A DNA stretch of 7,655 nucleotides from Armatimonadota bacterium (GTDB taxonomy: Bacteria; Armatimonadota; DTGP01; JAHWJO01): the NCBI GenBank assembly GCA_019348365.1, contig JAHWJO010000212.1, positions 1-7,655 of the forward strand, written 5' to 3'. The notes below the pieces were generated by a model. It saw only the letters and a program-made list of their open reading frames with translations. It ran no database searches and was not told the origin of the DNA. This document shows positions 1-5,011 of this stretch, one piece after another (position 1 is the first letter of the stretch; the number at the start of each line of letters is the position of its first letter). A program made the position numbers and the translations under genes.

Positions 1-51
1 CATCTGTGGTTCCCTAAAGCTTTTTTTGTGTCCTCCGTCTCCTCCGTGGTT
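1..51. repeat. Partial copy of dispersed intergenic repeat at window edge
   Basis: The first 11 bases (catctgtggtt) are identical to 4236-4246, the end of the right arm of the inverted repeat described at 4210-4248. The similarity continues into the flank: both copies then read a short variable stretch, 'aag', and a run of T (21-27 here, 4255-4260 there). Within 31-47 the octamer tcctccgt occurs twice, 9 bp apart, and ends in another ccgtggtt, a diverged form of ctgtggtt. I read this as the cut-off end of another member of the same repeat family, lying downstream of the 3' end of the minus-strand gene at 138. The rest of 52-137 shows nothing I can name. Confidence 0.5.
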
Positions 52-137
52 CAAGGGGGGATCCGGAGGTTTCCGTGAAGCGGAGCGCAGCGATGCTCCG
101 TGTACCATTCGCGTCTCCCATTCACAATAAGTCCTTG

Positions 138-1124
138 CTAAGAGCCCGCCGTCTCCCCCCGCCGCATCCGGGACCAGAGGGCGTAACCGGCGGCGGCCAG
201 CGCCAGGCCTGCCACGATCTTCGGGATCGGGGGGCCGGCGGCCGACGGCACGAACTCTATTCCGTTCTCATCGGCGATGGCGGGTTCGCGGACGTACCGG
301 CCCCGGGCGGGCAGGCCGATGCGGAGGAAGTCGTACGCCAGGGTTTGCAGCTGCTGCTCCATCGCCGCGCCGCGCATGGGCTGACCGTGGCCCGTCGCAA
401 TGACGGAAGGGTTCAGCGCCGCCAGCTCCACCACCGACCGCCGCGCGTTGATCCAGTTCGTCGTCATGTAGGCGGGGGGACGCCACACCTCCTGCGGCGA
501 TTGCGTCAGCGCCGAGATCGCCGATTCCTGATGGGTCGTGACCACCGCATCCCCGGCGATGAGCACCCGGTCCGACTCGCGGAACAGCGAGACGTGCCCC
601 GGCGTATGGCCGTGGGTATGCACCGCGCGCCAGCCGGGCAGGGGGGGCACGCTCCCGTCGGCGGGCAGCGGGACCACGCGCGCGTCCAGGTTAATGGCTC
701 GGCGCGGGTACATGAACGAAAGCCACGCCATCGCGCCGCCACCCACCGTGGGATCGGCCGGCGGGTAATCCGAGCGGCCCGTCAGGTACGGCAGCTCCAT
801 TTCGTGGGCGTAGACCGGCACGTCCCACCGCTCCGCGAGCGTCTGCACCGCGCCGACGTGGTCGAAATGGCCGTGGGTGAGCAGGATCGCGGTGGGTCGG
901 GCGCCGGGGCCGAACCGTTCTTCCGCCGCCCGTGTGATCATGTCGGCGCAGGGGCCCACGCCGGTGTCCACCAGCACCCATCCGTGGGGAGAGCCCGGCG
1001 CGCCCACGAAATAGAGGTTCGCGATGAGCACCCGCAGACCCGCCACATCGTGCGCGACGGGCATCGCCCCATCGGCTCGCTGTCCGGGGCTTCGTTCAGT
1101 CGATTCCAATGTCATCTCTGCCAT
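138..1124 (-). CDS. MBL-fold metallohydrolase with C-terminal membrane segment
   Basis: 328 aa. The metallo-beta-lactamase fold hydrolase is shown by its full set of metal-ligand motifs: HGHFDH at residues 84-89 (motif 2, HxHxDH), the HGHTPGH stretch at 171-177 (H173 probably the ligand), GD at 191-192 (D192 bridging Asp) and GHG at 245-247 (H246). VDTG at 52-55 is motif 1. This indicates a dinuclear metal (usually zinc) site of the glyoxalase II-like group; the substrate cannot be told from sequence. Residues about 300-317 form a hydrophobic segment followed by RMRR, which looks like a C-terminal membrane anchor with a positively charged flank; no N-terminal signal peptide is visible. The start is supported by AAGGGA (1131-1136 on the minus strand), 6 nt before ATG. 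It lies 222 bp after the next minus-strand gene, so it may have its own promoter. Fold assignment is firm; specific function is unknown. Confidence 0.92.
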   Translation of the reverse strand: MAEMTLESTERSPGQRADGAMPVAHDVAGLRVLIANLYFVGAPGSPHGWVLVDTGVGPCADMITRAAEERFGPGARPTAILLTHGHFDHVGAVQTLAERWDVPVYAHEMELPYLTGRSDYPPADPTVGGGAMAWLSFMYPRRAINLDARVVPLPADGSVPPLPGWRAVHTHGHTPGHVSLFRESDRVLIAGDAVVTTHQESAISALTQSPQEVWRPPAYMTTNWINARRSVVELAALNPSVIATGHGQPMRGAAMEQQLQTLAYDFLRIGLPARGRYVREPAIADENGIEFVPSAAGPPIPKIVAGLALAAAGYALWSRMRRGETAGS

Positions 1125-1130
1125 AATGAT

Positions 1131-1136
1131 TCCCTT
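1131..1136 (-). promoter_or_regulatory. Ribosome binding site of the MBL-fold gene
   Basis: On the minus strand AAGGGA stands 6 nt upstream of the ATG at 1124. It favours this start over the in-frame internal ATG codons at residues 4 and 21. Confidence 0.55.
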
Positions 1137-1279
1137 GAGGCGGTTCGTATGTCAGGTCTGGCGTATCCATCTTCGGTGCGGAGTGCCGGTACGCCGTCCT
1201 CGATTCATGGTTGGTGAAGCGGGCTCTTCAGGAGGGCTGCGAACCTCTCCCGGACTCCCGGCTCCGCAGTAAAAGATAC

Positions 1280-1293
1280 CCGCTCGGGAGCGG
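1280..1293 (-). terminator. Weak candidate terminator hairpin after the PLP enzyme gene
   Basis: Read on the minus strand, a 5-bp stem (CCGCT/AGCGG) with a 4-nt loop is followed by gtatctttt, so a T-rich stretch begins 3 nt after the stem. It lies about 54-67 bp beyond the stop codon of the gene ending at 1347. The stem is short, so this is a tentative call. The adjoining cggtttgaaccg (1291-1302) is a near-palindrome and could equally be a protein-binding site for the downstream MBL gene. Confidence 0.25.
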
Positions 1294-1346
1294 TTTGAAC
1301 CGAAGCCGGGGGCAGGATGTGTCGTCTTTTCGCGCGGCTTTCCCGT

Positions 1347-2438
1347 TCACTGCACGCGTCCACGCGCGTCTACGGCCCAGACTCCTTCCACCTGCCCGTC
1401 CCGGTGGACGGCGAAGGTGTCGTGGAGGTTGACGCAGGTGCAGACGTGATTGGGGATGAAATGCAGCCGGTCGCCCACCCGGTAGCGCCGCTCCGATTGC
1501 GATACATCAACGTAGCCATGCTCCTCGTTCATTATGGAGAGGACGAGCGACGGGTTTTCCACGCAGAGGCCGAACCCCTCGCCGCCGAGCGCAAGGCGGT
1601 CGTAACTGAACGTCTTGGAGCCGCCGTCGATGACGATCTGCCCCGGAATCGATGTGCTCACCACCGTCACCGCCACCGCGAGGGCGCACTCCTCCGGCGC
1701 GCACGCCTCCATCACGAGCGTGTTCCGGTCGTTGAAGACATACGTGCCATGCCGGACATGGGTGATCCCCGGCAGGCGGTGCATCTCCCACTGGTTGGGG
1801 GTGGAGCCCGCACTCACGATGGGGAAGGGGATGCCCTCGCGCTCCAGCAGGGCGTAAAGGTCCGAAAGGCGGTCGGCTTCATCGGCCAGGAGAGGGGCGC
1901 GGCCTTCGGCGGTGCCCTGAAGGTGGCCCTGGTAGGTCATGAGGCCGCGATACTCCAGCCCTTTCCGGCCCATGAGGAAGCGGCAAAGGCTCACCAGCTC
2001 CGGGCCGGGGGGCAGCCCGCAGCGTCGGGTCCCTGTGTCCACCTCGGCGAGGATGCCGACCGTCACGCCGTCCCGCTCTGCCGCCTCCGCAATTCCCGCC
2101 GCTACTTCGATGGAATCGAGGGCGACGGTGACGGTCGCGCGGCGGGCGAGAGCCGTGAGTCGCTTCAGCTTCGGCTCCCCGACGAGGGGGTAGGCGAGGA
2201 GGAGATCGGTGAAGCCCGCGTCCGCCATCAGTTCCGCTTCGCCGAGCTTGGCGCAGGTGAGCCCCGCCGCCCCTTCCGCGATCTGTCTCCGGGCGATCTC
2301 GACGGACTTGTGGGTCTTGATGTGGGGCGTCAGCGCAATCTCATGAGACCGGGCGTATTCCGCCGCCGCGCTCAGGTTCCGCTCCAGGCGGTCGAGGTCC
2401 ACCAGGAGGACCGGGGTTTCAAAGTCGGCAATCTGCAT
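1347..2438 (-). CDS. PLP-dependent D-threonine aldolase / D-serine dehydratase family protein
   Basis: 363 aa, the usual length for the fold-type III (alanine racemase N-terminal barrel) group that includes D-threonine aldolase, DSD1-type D-serine dehydratase and 3-hydroxy-D-aspartate aldolase. These use PLP and a divalent metal to cleave or dehydrate beta-hydroxy D-amino acids. Seen in the sequence: TPVLLVDLDRLERN (8-21), the typical opening; PHIKTHK (38-44), with K41 as the Schiff-base lysine; SAGSTP (209-214), a probable phosphate-binding loop; DGGSKTFS (271-278); and PNHVCTCVNL (329-338) near the C-terminus, where H331 and C333 match the metal-binding His-x-Cys of this family. All key residues are present, so it should be active. 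Which reaction it performs cannot be decided from sequence. On the minus strand GAGAGGA lies about 11 nt upstream of ATG. No amino-acid transporter or regulator is adjacent to suggest its pathway. Confidence 0.9.
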   Translation of the reverse strand: MQIADFETPVLLVDLDRLERNLSAAAEYARSHEIALTPHIKTHKSVEIARRQIAEGAAGLTCAKLGEAELMADAGFTDLLLAYPLVGEPKLKRLTALARRATVTVALDSIEVAAGIAEAAERDGVTVGILAEVDTGTRRCGLPPGPELVSLCRFLMGRKGLEYRGLMTYQGHLQGTAEGRAPLLADEADRLSDLYALLEREGIPFPIVSAGSTPNQWEMHRLPGITHVRHGTYVFNDRNTLVMEACAPEECALAVAVTVVSTSIPGQIVIDGGSKTFSYDRLALGGEGFGLCVENPSLVLSIMNEEHGYVDVSQSERRYRVGDRLHFIPNHVCTCVNLHDTFAVHRDGQVEGVWAVDARGRVQ

Positions 2439-2465
2439 TGAACTTCTGATCCTCTCTTGGATGCA

Positions 2466-2487
2466 GAGGTAGGAAACGGTCCTCCTC
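2466..2487. other. Imperfect hairpin in the divergent spacer 2439-2532
   Basis: GAGG-t-AGGA pairs with TCCTCCTC across a 5-nt loop (aacgg), giving 8 paired bases with one bulged T. It sits between the divergent starts at 2438 (minus) and 2533 (plus), where both promoters must lie. I found no convincing -35/-10 pair. It may be a regulatory dyad or chance. Confidence 0.25.
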
Positions 2488-2532
2488 CCTCGAATGAAAT
2501 CGCAAGGTCATAGAGCGATAGGGTGAACATCG

Positions 2533-3009
2533 ATGCAAGAAAGACAAATCGGGGTGCATCTCCATCCCGTCTGGCGAGACCGAGCCGATTTTATCATCCA
2601 TGCCAGAGTGCCGGACGATTCCATGCCGGAGTACTGGGAACAGCTTTGGGCGCGCCAGGTCGCCGATGATCGATTCGAGATCTGCTGTATCCCCTTCTTC
2701 CTGTATGACCTCTCGCTAGGAGATACCGTCGAGACGGAGAGTGAGGGAGAATTTCAATACAGCGTGAAGCGGGTCGTTCAGCCTTCGGGGCACTATACTT
2801 TTCGCGTCTGGTTCGGAGAATCCCGCCATGCCAATGTCCGTGAAGAAGTCCTCCGAGGAGTAGCACGGCTGGATTGCCTGTACGAATGGTCTTCCGAAAA
2901 CCTGCTCGCCATTGACACTTCGGAAGCGCAGGCGCAATACATGGCGGATTTCCTGTACGGCGGTCATCAACGGGGCTTCTGGATTTATGAAACCGGGAAG
3001 ATGACATGA
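2533..3009 (+). CDS. DUF4265 domain-containing protein
   Basis: 158 aa with no signal peptide or membrane segment, so probably cytoplasmic. The order of motifs matches DUF4265: a WEQLWAR segment at 35-41, the FEICCIPFFLYDLSLGD core at 48-64 (the usual 'IPFF.Y.l..GD.V' signature), a VVQPSGHYTFRVWF strand pair at 81-94, and a C-terminal half ending in RGFWIYE (147-153). The molecular function of the family is unknown. AGGGTG at 2520-2525 lies 7 nt before the ATG and supports this start. Its stop overlaps the start of the next gene (ATGA at 3006-3009), so the two are co-transcribed and probably translationally coupled. G+C is visibly lower than in the transporter genes (33/60 in 2581-2640, 35/60 in 2641-2700), which may mean a different origin, though the difference is modest. 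Confidence 0.82.
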   Translation: MQERQIGVHLHPVWRDRADFIIHARVPDDSMPEYWEQLWARQVADDRFEICCIPFFLYDLSLGDTVETESEGEFQYSVKRVVQPSGHYTFRVWFGESRHANVREEVLRGVARLDCLYEWSSENLLAIDTSEAQAQYMADFLYGGHQRGFWIYETGKMT

Positions 3010-4037
3010 TCCTTCAAAAGGTTCTGATTCTCATGATGCTCTTGACTCTTTCCTCTCCTTACGCCGAAGCGACGACCCTCTCCATCCGGGGCTCCCAATT
3101 CCTGGTGAACGGGAAGCCGACGTTCCTCCTCGGGATGAGCTATTACGCCGGGGCGGGCGCGCCCGAAGCGTTCGTGCGGGAGGATTTCAAAGACCAGAAG
3201 CGGCGCGGCTTCGACTGGGTGCGGGTCTGGGCCACCTGGAACGCATTCGGCTCCGACGTGTCCGCCGTCGATGCGGAGGGGAGGGCGCGACAGCCCTCCC
3301 TCGACCGGCTCCTCGCGCTGGTGAAGGAGGCCGACCGGCAGGGGCTCATCGTGGACGTGTCCCTCACGCGGGGGGAGCCGGTCTTCGACCGCCCGACGAT
3401 CACGACCCAGGCGGCGCACCTCCGTGCGGTGGAGACCCTCTCGCAAGCCCTGAAACCGTATAAGAACGTCTACATCGACCTGGCGAACGAGCGCAGCCTG
3501 AAGGATCAACGCTTCACCTCGTTCGCGGACCTGCGCGAATTGCGGGACCGGGTGAAACGGGTGGACCCGAACCGGCTGGTGACGGCCTCCTCCAGCCCGG
3601 ATATCCCCGAAGCCGAGATGAAAGAGTATCTGATTACGGCAAACCTGGACTTTCTTTCCCCTCACCGCCCGCGCGGCAAGGAGTCCATCGCGCAAACGGA
3701 GGCGCAGACGCGCGATTACCTGCGCTGGATGAAAACGCTGGGGAAAGTCGTGCCGCTGCACTACCAGGAGCCGTTCCGGCGGGGGTTTCCGTTCCGGGGC
3801 GAGGGCGGGATCACCGCCGATGATTTCATCCGGGATGCGGTCACGGCGAAGCGGGGCGGGGCCGCCGGGTGGTGCCTCCACAACGGCGACGAGCGCCCCC
3901 CGGAGGACCACCGTCCGCGCCGCTCGTTCGACCTGCGTAAAGATGAGGGCCGCCTGTTCGAGCAGCTGGACTCCATAGAGCGGGAGGCGGCGGACCGGCT
4001 GGCGGATGCGCTGAAACGAGTGGAAGCGAGGGAGTGA
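3006..4037 (+). CDS. Secreted glycoside-hydrolase-like TIM-barrel protein
   Basis: 343 aa. Residues 1-22 look like a Sec signal peptide: one Lys, a hydrophobic core of Leu/Ile/Met, and a plausible AEA cleavage site before T23. The mature protein begins with the typical cellulase-like opening FLVNGKPTFLLGMSYY (32-47), then FDWVRVWATWNAF (69-81) and LVKEADRQGLIVDVSL (105-120), the beta-strand/helix alternation of (beta/alpha)8 glycosidases. Candidate catalytic glutamates sit where clan GH-A enzymes have them: E162 in DLANER (acid/base, strand 4) and E255 in YQEPFR (nucleophile, strand 7). I cannot assign a GH family or substrate. The C-terminal 30 residues form a charged amphipathic helix. The start overlaps the upstream stop by 4 bp, with GGGAAG (2995-3000) 5 nt ahead. 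Its coupling to a cytoplasmic DUF4265 protein is unexplained. Confidence 0.8.
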   Translation: MILQKVLILMMLLTLSSPYAEATTLSIRGSQFLVNGKPTFLLGMSYYAGAGAPEAFVREDFKDQKRRGFDWVRVWATWNAFGSDVSAVDAEGRARQPSLDRLLALVKEADRQGLIVDVSLTRGEPVFDRPTITTQAAHLRAVETLSQALKPYKNVYIDLANERSLKDQRFTSFADLRELRDRVKRVDPNRLVTASSSPDIPEAEMKEYLITANLDFLSPHRPRGKESIAQTEAQTRDYLRWMKTLGKVVPLHYQEPFRRGFPFRGEGGITADDFIRDAVTAKRGGAAGWCLHNGDERPPEDHRPRRSFDLRKDEGRLFEQLDSIEREAADRLADALKRVEARE

Positions 4038-4060
4038 AGAACGGGTCGCGGGCCTTCGGC

Positions 4061-4130
4061 ACGCGGATCGGAACGGATCTACGCGGATTACCCCTTTTGC
4101 AACCACAGATGAACACGGATGAACACAGAT
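4061..4130. repeat. Degenerate 10-bp tandem repeat array
   Basis: Seven consecutive 10-mers begin at 4061, and six share the pattern 'acRcRGAT' in phase or close to it: acgcggatcg, gaacggatct, acgcggatta, (ccccttttgc does not fit), aaccacagat, gaacacggat, gaacacagat. The last three are nearly identical and form most of the left arm of the 39-bp inverted repeat. The 10-bp spacing is close to one DNA helical turn. It follows the stop codon of the glycosidase-like gene by about 23 bp. Confidence 0.6.
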
Positions 4131-4137
4131 AACCCCT
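4099..4137 (+). repeat. Left arm of perfect 39-bp inverted repeat
   Basis: Positions 4099-4137 are the exact reverse complement of 4210-4248, with no mismatch over 39 bp. The arm contains the three 10-bp units aaccacagat, gaacacggat and gaacacagat, then aacccct. Identity stops on both sides (4098 against 4249, 4138 against 4209). Confidence 0.92.
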
Positions 4138-4209
4138 TGAGGATTGAAGATAGAAGATCGCAGTTGAGCCGGAGGGGTTTCTATCCTCTATCCCCCATCA
4201 TCAGTTTTC
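4138..4209. other. 72-nt spacer between the inverted repeat arms
   Basis: No ORF or RNA gene is visible. The 14-mer tgaagatagaagat at 4145-4158 recurs inverted at 4797-4810. In the loop GGGG (4175-4178) and CCCC (4192-4195) could pair weakly around a pyrimidine-rich stretch. Confidence 0.5.
4145..4158 (+). repeat. Dispersed 14-mer, copy A
   Basis: tgaagatagaagat here equals the reverse complement of 4797-4810, about 640 bp away. Both copies are intergenic and both lie beside a 'cctt' motif (ccttgagga upstream here; cccttgaag on the minus strand there), so similarity extends slightly beyond the exact match. Confidence 0.5.
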
Positions 4210-4248
4210 AGGGGTTATCTGTGTTCATCCGTGTTCATCTGTGGTTGC
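4210..4248 (-). repeat. Right arm of perfect 39-bp inverted repeat
   Basis: Exact reverse complement of 4099-4137. It ends 15 bp before the stop codon of the minus-strand gene at 4264. Because genes on both sides converge on this spacer, the two arms could form a large cruciform or, in transcripts, a 39-bp stem. Confidence 0.92.
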
Positions 4249-4263
4249 TTTAAGTTTTTTCTT

Positions 4264-4683
4264 TCAGACCGTCTCCGGGGTGGACGGCTGGATGTGCAAT
4301 TGCCGTTCGGCGCAGATCTTGGTGCCCTGGCCTGCAAGGGATTGGAACTCCAGTTTATCGGTGAGCTGCTCCACGAGCCAGAGGCCCAGCCCGCCCGACT
4401 CCGTGGGGGTGGGTTCTACCGTGATGTTGGGGATAAATCCAACGCCCTCGTCGCTGACGGTGATGAGGGCGCGGTCTTCCATCAGCTCCAGCTCGACCTG
4501 ATACTTGCTGCCGGGAGTCATCCGGGCGTGGCGGATCACATTGGTACAGAGTTCGCCGAGCGCCAGCTCGATGTCCTCGATGTCCCGTTCTTCGACTCGC
4601 ATATGTTGGAGCGTCAGACACACCAGCTGCCGACAGAGTCGGACGTGCTGCGCTTCCGCCGGTAAATCCCAGGTCAGCCGCAT
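4264..4683 (-). CDS. RsbW-like ATPase (anti-sigma factor / serine kinase type)
   Basis: 139 aa, the normal size for single-domain GHKL ATPases of the RsbW/SpoIIAB type (HATPase_c_2). These bind a sigma factor or phosphorylate an STAS-domain antagonist in partner-switching stress pathways. Visible motifs: N-box ELCTNVIRHA (44-53, with E44 and N48 for Mg-ATP), G1 box DEGVGF (78-83), G2 box GGLGLWLV (97-104) and a G3-like GQGT (118-121). All ATP-site residues are intact. There is no membrane segment or fused sensor. The start is fixed by AAAGGAG at 4691-4697 on the minus strand, 7 nt before ATG. It stands alone: no sigma factor, STAS protein or PP2C phosphatase lies within the window, so its partners must be elsewhere. 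The fold is firm, but the exact partner-switch role is inferred. Confidence 0.88.
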   Translation of the reverse strand: MRLTWDLPAEAQHVRLCRQLVCLTLQHMRVEERDIEDIELALGELCTNVIRHARMTPGSKYQVELELMEDRALITVSDEGVGFIPNITVEPTPTESGGLGLWLVEQLTDKLEFQSLAGQGTKICAERQLHIQPSTPETV

Positions 4684-4690
4684 TTCAATA

Positions 4691-4697
4691 CTCCTTT
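4691..4697 (-). promoter_or_regulatory. Strong ribosome binding site of the RsbW-like gene
   Basis: AAAGGAG on the minus strand, 7 nt before the ATG at 4683. It is the best Shine-Dalgarno match in the window and fixes this start. Confidence 0.7.
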
Positions 4698-4796
4698 AGC
4701 GCCGCATATCTGATACCCGCGCCGTCGTCACGCCTAAACGCAGCGAGAGGTCCGGCTGCCGCTCAAGTGAAAGGGTCGGTCTTTCCTCCCTCTTCC

Positions 4797-4810
4797 ATCT
4801 TCTATCTTCA
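4797..4810 (-). repeat. Dispersed 14-mer, copy B
   Basis: Reverse complement of 4145-4158 (atcttctatcttca on the plus strand). It is embedded in a pyrimidine-rich plus-strand stretch of imperfect cttcc/cttct units (4779-4816), and is probably a remnant of the same dispersed repeat family found in the 4038-4263 spacer. Confidence 0.5.
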
Positions 4811-4908
4811 AGGGTTTCTCTGCGGCTCATCCGGGCAGGGATCTCCTGCGTCGAACCCGCCTCCCGTACGCGTCCGAACTGGAATTGAGCTTGCCGGGCG
4901 CGTTAAGA

Positions 4909-4927
4909 TAGGAGGGTATCCCTCCTA
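4909..4927. other. Perfect 8-bp hairpin TAGGAGGG-tat-CCCTCCTA
   Basis: TAGGAGGG (4909-4916) pairs fully with CCCTCCTA (4920-4927) around a 3-nt loop. It contains a Shine-Dalgarno-like GGAGG, but no start codon follows at a usable distance, so it is not an RBS. It is followed by c-rich sequence rather than T, so it is not a standard terminator. It lies 85-103 bp upstream of the start at 5012 and could be a leader structure, an operator or a repeat element. Confidence 0.45.
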
Positions 4928-4978
4928 CAGTCCCCCGCCGCTTCTCTCCCTCTCGCCTGCTCTCCTGCCGTCGTTCAT

Positions 4979-5000
4979 CCGGCGCGTTCCGTCGCGCCGG
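4979..5000 (+). promoter_or_regulatory. All-G+C hairpin directly upstream of the Mg-sensor-like gene's RBS
   Basis: CCGGCGCG (4979-4986) pairs perfectly with CGCGCCGG (4993-5000) around the loop ttccgt. The stem ends one base before AAGGTG (5002-5007), the probable ribosome binding site of the gene starting at 5012. In mRNA, so stable a stem next to the RBS would be expected to affect ribosome access. That is inference; the pairing itself is plain. Confidence 0.5.
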
Positions 5001-5011
5001 CAAGGTGTGCC

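Larger units (their letters stand above)
4099..4263 (+). terminator. Possible terminator for the plus-strand operon (long stem, T-run)
   Basis: In the plus direction the 39-bp stem (4099-4137 with 4210-4248) is followed within 7 nt by ttttttcttt (4255-4264). This resembles an oversized intrinsic terminator for the DUF4265/glycosidase transcript. The 72-nt loop is far longer than normal, and in the minus direction the stem is followed by aaaaggggt rather than T, so it would not work symmetrically. Position between convergent genes supports a termination role; the structure does so only partly. Confidence 0.35.
4684..5011. other. 328-bp divergent intergenic region
   Basis: This lies between the divergent starts of the RsbW-like gene (4683, minus) and the PRC/MgtE-N/CBS gene (5012, plus). 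It must contain both promoters, but I could not identify a convincing -35/-10 pair on either strand. It holds the minus-strand RBS at 4691-4697, the dispersed 14-mer copy at 4797-4810, and two perfect 8-bp hairpins at 4909-4927 and 4979-5000. I saw no tRNA, small ORF with a good RBS, or recognisable M-box or other Mg2+ riboswitch. Confidence 0.6.

Noticed and set aside
75..1217. 380-aa open frame on the plus strand opposite the MBL gene
   Set aside because: Arg/His/Gly-rich composition without motifs; the complementary strand has a complete MBL metal site.
1317..2441. 374-aa open frame on the plus strand opposite the PLP enzyme
   Set aside because: No recognisable domain and Arg/His/Gly-rich composition. 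The minus strand carries all the motifs of a D-threonine aldolase family protein.
2985..4106. 373-aa open frame on the minus strand opposite the glycosidase-like gene
   Set aside because: Pro/Arg-rich antisense shadow; it would also run into the repeat array at 4061-4106.
4099..4248. Insertion sequence or CRISPR array
   Set aside because: No transposase gene, only one pair of inverted arms, no evident target duplication, and no regularly spaced direct repeats with unique spacers.
4884..4909. Sigma-70 promoter from TTGAGC (4885-4890) and TAAGAT (4904-4909)
   Set aside because: The spacer would be only 13 bp, too short for a functional promoter; no better -10 lies at 16-18 bp.
4909..4916. Shine-Dalgarno-like TAGGAGGG as the RBS of a small leader ORF
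   Set aside because: No ATG, GTG or TTG follows at a workable distance, and the sequence is fully paired in a hairpin.
4684..5011. Mg2+ riboswitch (M-box) upstream of the Mg module
   Set aside because: The two short hairpins do not resemble the long multi-helix M-box core, and I saw no conserved M-box segments. A covariance-model search would be needed to settle it.
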